This document shows, one piece after another, positions 54,253 to 64,000 of a stretch of 64,000 nucleotides of DNA; the stretch's first letter is position 1, and each line of letters opens with the position of its first letter. Source of the stretch: Kistimonas scapharcae (GTDB lineage Bacteria; Pseudomonadota; Gammaproteobacteria; Pseudomonadales; Endozoicomonadaceae); assembly GCF_039540975.1 (NCBI RefSeq), contig NZ_BAABFL010000479.1, positions 1 through 64,000 of the forward strand, read 5' to 3'. The position numbers and the translations under genes were made by a program. The notes below the pieces were generated by a model. The model ran no database searches, had not been told where the DNA came from, and saw only the letters and a program-made list of their open reading frames with translations.

Positions 54253-55182
54253 TCAGCTGCACAGGCGCAAGACCTGTGACGGCACAACCGGCTGCAACAA
54301 CTGTTCTTCCCATCCGTATTTACGGACATACGCGGTATTCAGCCCAAGGCACTGCTCAGACTGACACTGGTCTCGATACGCACACTGGTGAAAACCATTG
54401 CGCATGAATTCCGTCCAGAACGCCGGGTCTATATGCAACTCCGGCTGATCGTTCATCAACACATCCGCCAGTTCACCCAGCAGACATTCGGGAAAATTCT
54501 TCACTTCTACCGCCCGCCCCAGAGCCTTGGCTCGAATGACCGCTTCGCGGAGAAAAGGCAACACCGTACTGTGTGGTACCAGTAAATCCTTTTCATCCGT
54601 TTCCTGCATTGGCCAATACGACCAGAATTCCATTTGGGCGAGTCGTTTGAGATGCGCAAGCCGCTCAACCAAATCGGGTAATAATTGGTAACTGCTGGCG
54701 GTCACAACGGTATTTGTGAACAGTGATACGCCCTCGATCGTATCCAGATACTCCAAGCCCTGCATCATCCGATCAAAAGCACCCTGCACGCCGGTGATAT
54801 GGTCATGACTCCAGGCATCCGAACCGGCGACACTGACAAAGTATTCATCCACACCCGCTTCCAGCAGACGATCACAGTAACTCTTCTGGTGGAGGTGCAT
54901 GCCGTGCGTTTGGATGCGGACATGCTGAAAGCCGGCAGCCTTTGCCTGACGGGCCAGTTCTGGAAGATCTCTGCGCAGGGTAATTTCAGAACCGGTCAGA
55001 ATCAGACCTTTCCACTGCTGATGCTGACGGTTATGGGTAAGGATTTCATGAAAGCGTTCAAGAGTTTGCGGGACGAGACGATCCATGGTGCCCTCGATCA
55101 TGCAATGCTCACACTTGAGATTGCACCGGAACTCCATGGTGACAGAGACGTAGTCGTTATTGTTAAACCGTCCCATACTCAC
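54253..55182 (-). CDS. Radical SAM enzyme
   Basis: A 309-residue protein with the [4Fe-4S] cluster motif CX3CX2C at Cys20, Cys24 and Cys27 (CNLKCEHC) followed by a TIM-barrel pattern (GLILTGSEITLR, HVRIQTHGMHL). Three further Cys near the C-terminus (267, 273, 278) could hold an auxiliary cluster, a short relative of SPASM domains. These enzymes generate a 5'-deoxyadenosyl radical and often modify peptide side chains. Coupled with a PqqD-like domain elsewhere in the operon, a protein substrate is the best guess. It starts one base after the upstream stop, so it is tightly co-expressed. Confidence 0.88.
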   Translation of the reverse strand: MSMGRFNNNDYVSVTMEFRCNLKCEHCMIEGTMDRLVPQTLERFHEILTHNRQHQQWKGLILTGSEITLRRDLPELARQAKAAGFQHVRIQTHGMHLHQKSYCDRLLEAGVDEYFVSVAGSDAWSHDHITGVQGAFDRMMQGLEYLDTIEGVSLFTNTVVTASSYQLLPDLVERLAHLKRLAQMEFWSYWPMQETDEKDLLVPHSTVLPFLREAVIRAKALGRAVEVKNFPECLLGELADVLMNDQPELHIDPAFWTEFMRNGFHQCAYRDQCQSEQCLGLNTAYVRKYGWEEQLLQPVVPSQVLRLCS

Positions 55183-55183
55183 G

Positions 55184-56077
55184 TCAGAACACCCCGTAGT
55201 ATGCGCTTTTTGTGATGTTTATCGTGCCTTCAACCATCGTATAGTCAAAGCCCACGTCAAACAACAAGTGATCAAAGCGGTCACGATGCTTTTCAACATA
55301 CGCGACATGTGCTGCCGGAAAACGGGTTTTCCGGAGGAAAAACAGCAGCTGATCTACGGTTACCCGGGAAAAATAAATACCTTCACATATTCGTTTGTTG
55401 GCGACGACAACCGTCTGGCAGTCCACCAGCTCAGGCCAGAGCACATCATCAGAATTGAGTGAATCCAAACCAAGATGTGCTGAGCAAGCCATCTTGGCCA
55501 GGATGTCATCCTGTTCCGACCTGGCGTCAAAAAAACTGTAGAGATTATCAAAGGTCAGACCATCAGCCGTTAGCGAGTAGCTCAATCCAGAAGAGACATT
55601 GCTGCCAGCATTGCCCATATAAATATTGATGGCATCCAGCGAACACTGGCTGCTTCCTGTTTCAGGTTCGAGATCCAGGGAAAACATAAAATACGGGCTG
55701 TTTTCATTGACCGTCAAACCGCAGGACAGCCAGGGCGATAACACTTCAATCAATCGTGATGCAGAGACCTTCCGTTGCAGGCGCTCATAATCGTAAAAAT
55801 AAAGCTCCCAACTAAATCCTTTTTCTGATTGCTTGATTCCCCAAACCGTCTGAAAATCGCCAATCGCGTCACGAATCAACTGGCAAATACCGATCAACTG
55901 CTCTGCGCCCGCCTGTTGAAATGACTCATTGAGTAAGTTAATCGAACGGAACTTACCGGACTGACTACGGAGAGGGTCATACGGCCAGAGACAGTAGTCC
56001 AGACAGGGATCATTGGCTTTAGCCCATTCAATATCAGGCAAACGGGCAGTGATGGTTCGCTCCAGGGCAACTGACAT
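55184..56077 (-). CDS. Conserved-looking unknown protein in the giant-protein operon (A)
   Basis: A 297-residue soluble protein without signal or membrane segments. It is rich in alternating hydrophobic and aromatic strands (SWELYFYDYERL near residue 90, PYFMFSLDLEPE near residue 128, GLSYSLTADGLTFDNLYSFF near residue 160). I do not recognise a family. The next gene upstream has a similar size and strand-rich pattern (SFDLNLYDTEIV, KTVYFG), so the two may be distant paralogues or a heterodimer. The one-base gaps on both sides show that the gene is coupled to protein B and the radical SAM enzyme, which points to a shared maturation task. Confidence 0.6.
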   Translation of the reverse strand: MSVALERTITARLPDIEWAKANDPCLDYCLWPYDPLRSQSGKFRSINLLNESFQQAGAEQLIGICQLIRDAIGDFQTVWGIKQSEKGFSWELYFYDYERLQRKVSASRLIEVLSPWLSCGLTVNENSPYFMFSLDLEPETGSSQCSLDAINIYMGNAGSNVSSGLSYSLTADGLTFDNLYSFFDARSEQDDILAKMACSAHLGLDSLNSDDVLWPELVDCQTVVVANKRICEGIYFSRVTVDQLLFFLRKTRFPAAHVAYVEKHRDRFDHLLFDVGFDYTMVEGTINITKSAYYGVF

Positions 56078-56078
56078 A

Positions 56079-56885
56079 CTAACGCCCCTCTATGCCAAAA
56101 TAGACTGTCTTGAACGGCCGCCCATTACGCGCAATACCACAGGACAGATGACCGAGTGGCTGGCCGGCATTGTCATCCAGCCAGCGTGTGACTTTGACGG
56201 GTTCAATCTGGAAAGCGTCAGTCAATTGCTTGATCAAATGACGAATATCCCCCAGCACTATTTCCGTATCATACAGGTTGAGATCAAACGACTTGCGAGG
56301 ATTACCCGGCTCATTCACTTCCAGACACATGAGCTCCTCTTCTGGCACACGCTCTGCCGCCTGCAACAGAACTTGCTGAACAAAAGACGACAACTCCTGA
56401 TCTAGTTGATCACCACCTGCCAACAATTCCTTTAACCAACAACCAACGCCCATATCTGGTTTTAACCAGTAATCGGTTATCGCATAATTTTGCGGATTGG
56501 CCACATCCCACTTCAATGCCTTATGTACGAGCAAAGGTGCTTTAACTGGCCCCTTCTCCATCGTAGCCCGCACTTTTGAAGCAAACTCCACATACAACTT
56601 GCACAGCCTTGTCTCAGACTCTGCCTCAAAGCCCAGATGTACAATATCCGCTTCCGGAAGCAGCGCCAAAATGGACTCGACTATATCCATGGGCACATTC
56701 AATTGCTGGCACAGTTTAAGCAGCGTGTGTTCCGGATTTTTTCCCAGAGAGGCTTTGTGGACCGTCATCAGGAATCGGTCATCCAGCATCTGACGCTCAC
56801 TAAACTTCACCGAGCGCTCAAAACCATAGGGGGCTTCAAGCGCCTCAGCAAAGGTCGCCAGTACTGCCGATTCCGGGTACCGCAT
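56079..56885 (-). CDS. Conserved-looking unknown protein in the giant-protein operon (B)
   Basis: A 268-residue soluble protein, no signal peptide. Recognisable landmarks are RLCKLYVEFASKVRATM near residue 100, SFDLNLYDTEIVLGDIRHLI near residue 205 and a C-terminal GHLSCGIARNGRPFKTVYFG. The repeated pattern of a strand, a helix and an aromatic-rich strand recalls barrel-type enzymes such as ABBA prenyltransferases, but no diagnostic motif supports that. The start codon overlaps the TolC gene stop by one base (TAATG). Its role must be inferred from context: cytoplasmic, expressed with protein A, the radical SAM enzyme and SapC. Confidence 0.6.
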   Translation of the reverse strand: MRYPESAVLATFAEALEAPYGFERSVKFSERQMLDDRFLMTVHKASLGKNPEHTLLKLCQQLNVPMDIVESILALLPEADIVHLGFEAESETRLCKLYVEFASKVRATMEKGPVKAPLLVHKALKWDVANPQNYAITDYWLKPDMGVGCWLKELLAGGDQLDQELSSFVQQVLLQAAERVPEEELMCLEVNEPGNPRKSFDLNLYDTEIVLGDIRHLIKQLTDAFQIEPVKVTRWLDDNAGQPLGHLSCGIARNGRPFKTVYFGIEGR

Positions 56886-58306
56886 TAGTCAGCCTGTCCG
56901 ACTACAGCCAGAGTCGTGGTGCGACTATAAGCAGAAAGATGGGCTGAACCCGCCTGATCACCCGTCAGCAGGCCATTCACCTGCGTCAGATCCGCTTCGG
57001 ACAAAACGCCTACGGCGCGCTTGAGCCGCAATGTATTCAGAATATAACCATAACGCGCGCGGGCGTACTCACTCCGTGCAAAGAACAGATCCCGTTCAGC
57101 ATCCAGCACAGACAAACTGGTCGTCAGGCCCGACGAGAAACCAACGCGCTTGGCCTCAACCGCCAGTTCATACGATTCAACAGATTTGGCCAGCGATTCC
57201 ACCTTGGCAATATCGGTGAGAATGCCGTCATAGGCGGACAGCGTCTGACGTTTGACCGCACGCTGTTCAAGCTCAAGCTCCTGCATCGTCCGACTGAGCA
57301 GATCGGTTGCCGCACGCACCCTGGACGATACCAGGCCTCCCGAGTAAATCGGAATATTCAGTGAAACGGTTGCGGCTGTGGTCGTCACTTCACTACCACC
57401 ACCATAGAGTGAGCCCTGGGTATCGTTATTGTTGTAACTGATATCAAGATCTAACGTGGGGTAGTGCCCCCCTTTCAGGCTTTTCACTTCTTCTCGGGCA
57501 GCTTCTACGGCATTCGTCCGAATCTTTAACTCCGGATTATATTCCAGCGCTGTGCTCAGCCACTCATCGGTACTGGCAGGATCCGGAGAAGCCATCGGAA
57601 CCGAGACTCTCAACAGCGCCAGCGATGCTGGTGTATTGCCAGTCAACTCACTGACCATTTCAAGACTGTCTTTCAGGCGTGTACGAATTTCCAGCGCACG
57701 AGCCTTGGTTTGCAGGTAACGAGCCTGGGCATCCAAAAAGTCCGTTTCCCGGGCAAGGCCATCTTTTCGCTTGGCTTCGATCAACTCGAAATGTTGTTTG
57801 ACCGCTTTTTCTTCCGCCGCAATATAGGTGTTTTCTTCATGCACGGCGAGCGCAGCAAAATAGGCTTCAGCGGTTCTAATCAGAAGATTCTGCTCAAGCG
57901 CCGCCAACTCGCCCTGGTATCGCTCATTCAACGCTTCCGCCTGACGGAGTCTCGCCCAGTTGCTGTAGCTATAAATCGATTGGGTAATTGAGAGGGTATA
58001 TTCGTCCGTCGGATAACTGGTAGAACCCGAACCAAACACCTGGTTGTCGGAGCTCTTGATATCCTGCTTATTTTCCGTGCGACTCACATTGAACGAGACG
58101 GTAGGCAGCAAACTAGAACGAGCCTGGATGTAACCTTCCACATCCGCACTGAACTGGTGGATACCTGCGAGGTAAGTGGGATCGTTATTCAGCGCCTGCT
58201 GATAAATATCCGACAGGTCTTCAGCCTGGGCGACGCCAACACCTGCCAGCAACAGCCCAGCTACCCGAATCGCACGTGTTGTTTTTCGCCATCTGGCATT
58301 ATTCAT
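56885..58306 (-). CDS. TolC-family outer membrane channel
   Basis: A 473-residue outer-membrane factor. The signal peptide ends GVGVAQA, followed by DLSDIYQQALNNDPTYLA, the conserved TolC N-terminus. Two repeats each hold a beta segment and long helices (ALFQS-type pattern ARSSLLPTVSFNVS; LSITQSIYSYSNWARLRQAEA). YSGGLVSSRVRAATDLL near residue 320 is the second-half signature. I start at ATG 58306 rather than 58369 because GGGAG lies upstream and the signal peptide is then normal in length. As first gene of the operon it supplies the exit duct for the export machinery downstream. It overlaps the next gene by one base. Confidence 0.9.
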   Translation of the reverse strand: MNNARWRKTTRAIRVAGLLLAGVGVAQAEDLSDIYQQALNNDPTYLAGIHQFSADVEGYIQARSSLLPTVSFNVSRTENKQDIKSSDNQVFGSGSTSYPTDEYTLSITQSIYSYSNWARLRQAEALNERYQGELAALEQNLLIRTAEAYFAALAVHEENTYIAAEEKAVKQHFELIEAKRKDGLARETDFLDAQARYLQTKARALEIRTRLKDSLEMVSELTGNTPASLALLRVSVPMASPDPASTDEWLSTALEYNPELKIRTNAVEAAREEVKSLKGGHYPTLDLDISYNNNDTQGSLYGGGSEVTTTAATVSLNIPIYSGGLVSSRVRAATDLLSRTMQELELEQRAVKRQTLSAYDGILTDIAKVESLAKSVESYELAVEAKRVGFSSGLTTSLSVLDAERDLFFARSEYARARYGYILNTLRLKRAVGVLSEADLTQVNGLLTGDQAGSAHLSAYSRTTTLAVVGQAD

Positions 58307-58418
58307 GGTGCCCATCACTCCCTTTGCCGACGGCAAAATCATTCTTATTCTATGTGACACTGTTATCAATTTTTGACAATTCTACGCGCGATTGTTTTTA
58401 AGGCGCAAATCTAATCCA

Positions 58419-58445
58419 ATTAACCTTTCACTAAGAAAGGTTAAT
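58419..58445. promoter_or_regulatory. Operator-like 11-base inverted repeat upstream of tolC-type gene
   Basis: Two perfect 11-base arms (58419-58429 and 58435-58445, core AACCTTTC/GAAAGGTT) flank a 5-base spacer, 113 bases before the operon start. There is no T-run, so a protein-binding site is more likely than a terminator. It is the best candidate for control of the giant-protein system. Confidence 0.5.
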
Positions 58446-58701
58446 TAACGCATTGATATTCTTAGCCTGTTATTCCTGAACGAGCATTCAATTAAACCTT
58501 TACCATTCCTGCACGCTATTGATGCACATTGAAACAATAATGTGACATTGTGATAAACCAATGGCCGAAGAATACCCCTGCGAATGATTTTCCGTCATTA
58601 GACGTCTATTAGCGTTTATCTTAAACGTTTGCTTCACCTACAAAGGCCTGGCGCAGGCAATCCCCCGATATCTCGTTACATAACAACGTATATTTCGCGC
58701 T

Positions 58702-58729
58702 TTGGCTCCAACGCCAGCTGGTTTAGAAT
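58702..58729 (+). promoter_or_regulatory. Probable sigma-70 promoter of rimO
   Basis: TTGGCT (58702-58707) and TAGAAT (58724-58729) are separated by 16 bases. Transcription would begin near 58736, leaving a leader of about 70 bases before the GAGAGG ribosome site and ATG 58809. Confidence 0.5.
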
Positions 58730-58808
58730 GCGCGGTTTTATTCGCCATCATTACCGTGAAGGATCCTGCCGATCCGGTGGCTGTCTAGTACAAGAGAGGC
58801 TGTTTTTC

Positions 58809-60146
58809 ATGTCCACAGAATCCCCCAAGGTTGGTTTTGTCAGCCTGGGCTGCCCGAAAGCCCTGGTCGACTCTGAACGCATCCTGACCCAGCTGAAGCT
58901 GGACGGCTATGACGTCGTCAACAGCTACGAGGGCGCCGATGTGGTGGTGGTGAATACCTGTGGATTCATCGACGAGGCCAAGCAGGAATCCCTAGATGCC
59001 ATCGGTGAAGCCATCAAGGAAAACGGCAAGGTCATTGTGACCGGCTGCATGGGCAAAGATGAAAACAGCATCCGTTCCGTACACCCGAGCGTTCTGAGTG
59101 TCACCGGCCCGCACGCCTATGAAGAAGTGGTCGGCGCCGTGCATGAGTGGGTACCACCCTCAACAGAACACAACCCTTTTGTGGACCTGGTTCCGCCGCA
59201 GGGCATCAAACTGACACCACGCCACTATGCCTACCTGAAAATATCAGAAGGCTGTAACCACAGCTGCAGCTTCTGCATTATTCCCGACCTGCGCGGCAAA
59301 CTGGTCAGCCGTCCTTCCGGCGACGTGCTGGAAGAAGCCGAGCGCCTGGTCGATGCAGGCACCCGCGAGTTGCTGGTTGTTTCCCAGGACACCAGCGCCT
59401 ATGGTGTCGACCTGAAATACCGCACCCACTTCTGGCAGGGCCAGCCGGTGAAGACACGCCTGAAGGAGCTGGCCACCGAGCTGGGTCGCCTTGGCGCCTG
59501 GGTACGACTGCACTATGTCTATCCTTACCCCAATGTGGATGACCTGATCCCACTGATGGCGGAAGGTCTCGTATTGCCTTATCTGGATATTCCGCTGCAG
59601 CACGCCAGCCAGCAGACACTCAAAGCCATGAAGCGCCCGGCCCATACCGAAAACACACTGGCGCGCATTCAGAACTGGCGGAAAACCTGCCCGGAAATCG
59701 CCCTGCGCTCCAGCTTTATCGTGGGTTTCCCCGGGGAAACCGAAGATGACTTCCAGCAGCTGCTCAACTTTCTGGAAGAGGCGCGACTGGAGCGGGTCGG
59801 TTGCTTCAAATATTCTGCGGTTGATGGCGCCCGCGCCAATGCACTGCCCGGCGCAGTGCCGGAAGCAGTGAAAGAAGAGCGCTGGGAGCGTCTGATGGAA
59901 GTCCAGCAGCGCATCAGTGCAGAAAAACTGCAGGAAAAAGTCGGTCGTCAGATGCAGGTACTGGTTGACGGCACCAATGAAGACGGTGATGTCTTTGGTC
60001 GCACGTATGCCGATGCGCCGGATATTGATGGTGTTGTCTGGCTGGAGAACGGTCAGGGCCTGCAACCCGGTGACCTGACGGATGTGGAGATCTTTGATGC
60101 TGACGAGTATGACCTTTATGCCCGTCCTGCACCCAGAGACGAATAA
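58809..60146 (+). CDS. rimO: Ribosomal protein S12 methylthiotransferase RimO
   Basis: This 445-residue radical SAM enzyme adds a methylthio group to an Asp of ribosomal protein S12. The N-terminal MTTase domain holds the auxiliary-cluster cysteines Cys15 (LGCPKALVDSE), Cys51 (NTCGFI) and Cys80 (TGCMGK). The radical SAM motif is CX3CX2C at 149, 153 and 156 (CNHSCSFC), and a TRAM domain ends the protein. LGCPKALVDSE separates RimO from MiaB. The frame extends 60 codons upstream, but ATG 58809 has the ribosome site GAGAGG and begins right before the conserved domain, so I use it. Confidence 0.95.
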   Translation: MSTESPKVGFVSLGCPKALVDSERILTQLKLDGYDVVNSYEGADVVVVNTCGFIDEAKQESLDAIGEAIKENGKVIVTGCMGKDENSIRSVHPSVLSVTGPHAYEEVVGAVHEWVPPSTEHNPFVDLVPPQGIKLTPRHYAYLKISEGCNHSCSFCIIPDLRGKLVSRPSGDVLEEAERLVDAGTRELLVVSQDTSAYGVDLKYRTHFWQGQPVKTRLKELATELGRLGAWVRLHYVYPYPNVDDLIPLMAEGLVLPYLDIPLQHASQQTLKAMKRPAHTENTLARIQNWRKTCPEIALRSSFIVGFPGETEDDFQQLLNFLEEARLERVGCFKYSAVDGARANALPGAVPEAVKEERWERLMEVQQRISAEKLQEKVGRQMQVLVDGTNEDGDVFGRTYADAPDIDGVVWLENGQGLQPGDLTDVEIFDADEYDLYARPAPRDE

Positions 60147-60180
60147 CAGTCAACACTGAAAATACTGAACTTTTTCTATA

Positions 60181-60206
60181 GGGGTTCTCGCTCAGGCGAG
60201 AATCCC
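60181..60206 (+). terminator. Hairpin downstream of rimO
   Basis: GGGGTTCTCGC-TCAG-GCGAGAATCCC forms an 11-base stem with one G-T pair, 34 bases after rimO. A T-rich stretch follows only 30 bases later, so it may be a weak terminator or an mRNA 3' stabiliser. Confidence 0.45.
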
Positions 60207-60346
60207 TGCCTTAAAAAAACGTCATTGGTTATCTATTTTTTTTAAGACGACCAGGTTATGAGCAGCATATTCTTTATGACTGCAAACTATTGTCAGAAGT
60301 AATGCCCTTCCTCATATACTGAATAATGAACATGGAGGGAACCATT

Positions 60347-60598
60347 ATGACAATAAAAGACCATCCGCATCCGGGCTTGATTTTGTCCAGATTCCTCGCT
60401 CGACGTTACATCACCATAGGTGATCTCTGTACCCAGATGGATATTCAGTCCAGCCATATTGAAAGCGTGTTACACGGCCGAAGGCGGATGGGTGCCCTGT
60501 TTGCTCACCGGCTTTGCCAGGTGATCGGTGGCAAACCCCAGATCTGGATGAGACTGCAAAAACGTTACGACAAGACCCGCCATAACCCTTTACCCTGA
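60347..60598 (+). CDS. HigA-type antitoxin / XRE regulator, orphan
   Basis: An 83-residue DNA-binding protein. The start HPHPGLILSRFL and the helix-turn-helix (TIGDLCTQMDIQSSHIESVLHGRRRM), followed by FAHRLCQVIGGKPQIWMRLQ, are typical of HigA/VapI-family antitoxins. I choose ATG 60347 because GGAGGG lies 8 bases upstream; an ATG at 60326 is less likely. HigB toxins normally precede HigA, but the 200 bases upstream cannot encode one. So it is a solitary antitoxin-like regulator, either a relic or one recruited for other control. Confidence 0.8.
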   Translation: MTIKDHPHPGLILSRFLARRYITIGDLCTQMDIQSSHIESVLHGRRRMGALFAHRLCQVIGGKPQIWMRLQKRYDKTRHNPLP

Positions 60599-60613
60599 TC
60601 GTTTATATGCATA

Positions 60614-60635
60614 AAGGTGGCCTTCCAGCCACCTT
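60614..60635 (+). terminator. Hairpin after the HigA-type gene
   Basis: AAGGTGGC-N6-GCCACCTT is a perfect 8-base stem 16 bases after the stop codon. It is followed by GTTCC and a C-run instead of a good T-run, so termination efficiency is doubtful. Confidence 0.45.
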
Positions 60636-60771
60636 GTTCCCCCCCTAAAACTCTTTCCCTTTGTTATAACAAAAAACACTAATAATTAAGCCAAAGGTAT
60701 TAGTTACCCTCTGGAACCCTCATGTTAATTTGATAATAACCAGAATAAAAACAACATAAATGAGGCATCCA

Positions 60772-61518
60772 ATGAAAGCTATTAAACGATTAACACATCA
60801 TTTCAAACACAAGCCATCACGGACGGCAAAGCCCAGCCGTTATACGAAAAGCAAAACTGGCTGCCGTTATTGTCGGCAAGCGGGTGTTATTCAATACACG
60901 TATTGGCCAGTAGCAACCCAAACCGTCGCGTGTCGTACCCTTTCAACGTACCTCGCTGCCCCGGTATCTCCAACATGCTACGTATCGCCAGGTGCCAGCG
61001 TCTTTTTTAGCAATGGACAATGGGTTCACAATCAATCGAACCGCCCTATCTACGTCACACAGGTCATGCCCTACACAGGCTATGCAAGACCAGTATCTCA
61101 CCCTATTCGCAGGCAACCTGATAGAACACCTCGGTCAATACCAAGCCCACCGCCTCCACCTATAACCACGAGTGAATCCGGCACATCTCCCAGGCCAACC
61201 CGTGGTCACAGAATCGTACCACCAGCCACTCGCCCGGAAGCAGCAACCTTGCCAACGCTGTCAAAAGAAGAGCAGGATTTCATCGATATATTGAATGATT
61301 ATGTGGCCTTCCATAATGCCAAAGACGGCCAAACCAGCAACCATCACCCTCTCAAACACATTGAGAAACCAACCCAAAAAAATGATGATCAAATCATTCA
61401 ATTTATTGCACAAATTAAACAGGCACTACTCCATTACAAAACGACGATTCAATCCTGCGGGCTCAATAGTTACGCTTATGATTCACTCTGCAGGCAGTTA
61501 ATCAATAAATATCGATAA
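60772..61518 (+). CDS. Unknown basic, proline-rich protein
   Basis: A 248-residue protein from ATG 60772 (ribosome site GAGG 6 bases upstream; an in-frame ATG four codons earlier lacks one). The N-terminus is very basic, then a CX2C (CRYCRQAG) near residue 31 and a Tyr/Val-rich part. The centre is rich in Pro, Arg, Ser and Thr (about 110-165), and the C-terminal 80 residues are helical (SKEEQDFIDILNDYVAFHNA). No signal peptide or membrane helix is seen. I know no family for it. It is monocistronic, AT-richer than its neighbours, and convergent with gcvP. Confidence 0.5.
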   Translation: MKAIKRLTHHFKHKPSRTAKPSRYTKSKTGCRYCRQAGVIQYTYWPVATQTVACRTLSTYLAAPVSPTCYVSPGASVFFSNGQWVHNQSNRPIYVTQVMPYTGYARPVSHPIRRQPDRTPRSIPSPPPPPITTSESGTSPRPTRGHRIVPPATRPEAATLPTLSKEEQDFIDILNDYVAFHNAKDGQTSNHHPLKHIEKPTQKNDDQIIQFIAQIKQALLHYKTTIQSCGLNSYAYDSLCRQLINKYR

Positions 61519-61591
61519 TCCCATAGGGTTGGATGAAAAATTCATTGATTATAAAAGAGTCGATAATCACTATCATTCAAACGAAAAGAAT

Positions 61592-61638
61592 AAAAAGCCT
61601 CAGCAATCAAACTATTTAACTAGTTCAACTGCTGAGGC
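61592..61638 (-). terminator. Terminator of gcvP (bidirectional shape)
   Basis: A 9-base perfect stem GCCTCAGCA (61597-61605) with TGCTGAGGC (61630-61638), extended by an inner 5-base stem, lies 40 bases after gcvP. On the minus strand it is followed by TTTTTA. It could also serve the convergent unknown gene. Confidence 0.75.
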
Positions 61639-61677
61639 ATTTCTACTTACGATCTTTCGATCTACAGGCTTTGATTA

Positions 61678-64000
<2,323 letters not shown>

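Larger units (their letters stand above)
58307..58808. other. Divergent control region of the giant-protein operon and rimO
   Basis: A 500-base non-coding region holding the promoters of the secretion operon (leftward) and rimO (rightward). It contains the inverted repeat at 58419-58445 and the rimO promoter at 58702-58729, both listed separately. A second copy of the arm, CAATTAAACCTTTACC, lies at 58490-58505. On the operon side TAGAAT can be read at 58352-58347 as a -10, but no good -35 matches it. Confidence 0.45.

Noticed and set aside
21512..58306. Operon as an ordinary type I secretion system
   Set aside because: No ABC transporter gene is present and the giant protein lacks a typical C-terminal type I signal.
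58541..58555. CRP-like site TGTGACATTGTGATA
   Set aside because: The two TGTGA halves are in direct, not inverted, orientation, so it does not match the CRP palindrome.
60147..60346. HigB toxin gene upstream of the HigA-type gene
   Set aside because: The interval is too short and has no suitable frame.

Overview
The window is bacterial chromosome, roughly 50% GC by eye and densely coded. It looks like a gammaproteobacterium, probably marine and Oceanospirillales-like. The reasons are the DUF4124-ntrB-ntrC block, a GabD/DeaD/RimO/GcvP housekeeping set of gammaproteobacterial type, NtrC and sigma-54 signals of standard form, and a giant secreted protein. This placement is inference; there is no rRNA or tRNA in the window to settle it.

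Layout. 1-5 kb: a remnant of an IS1-type transposase zinc finger, an FAD-dependent oxidoreductase, a ZntB-type metal transporter and an NhaC-type antiporter. 4.8-8.1 kb: a DUF4124 secreted protein followed by ntrB-ntrC, with an NtrC box and a -24/-12 promoter directly in front of ntrB, so the nitrogen two-component system is probably autoregulated. 8.2-18 kb: cold-shock helicase DeaD with a long structured leader, an orphan fimbrial-type chaperone with a partner, a LysE exporter, GabD, a SPOR lipoprotein broken by an amber codon, an L,D-transpeptidase, an anchored HExxH protein and YaeQ. 18.2-21.5 kb: a helical-repeat protein of unknown function, then a P-loop kinase and O-methyltransferase that overlap.

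21.5-58.3 kb is the centrepiece: a gene block on the minus strand of about 37 kb. In transcription order it encodes a TolC-family outer-membrane channel, two unknown proteins, a radical SAM enzyme, a SapC-family protein, an 8,293-residue LEPR-XLL/RTX/beta-solenoid protein, a GAF-HlyD adaptor, a PqqD-M50 protease-HlyD fusion, a shortened SecA-like ATPase and a small periplasmic adaptor. No ABC transporter is present and the giant protein has no ordinary Sec signal. My reading is a dedicated export and maturation system for one giant surface protein. The ATPase would be SecA-like, the PqqD domain would read the N-terminal motif, the three adaptors plus TolC would span the envelope, and the radical SAM enzyme and its neighbours would modify the substrate. 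This is inferred from gene content and is the main result of the window.

58.8-64 kb returns to housekeeping: rimO, an orphan HigA-type antitoxin, a proline-rich unknown protein, and gcvP, which runs off the right edge.
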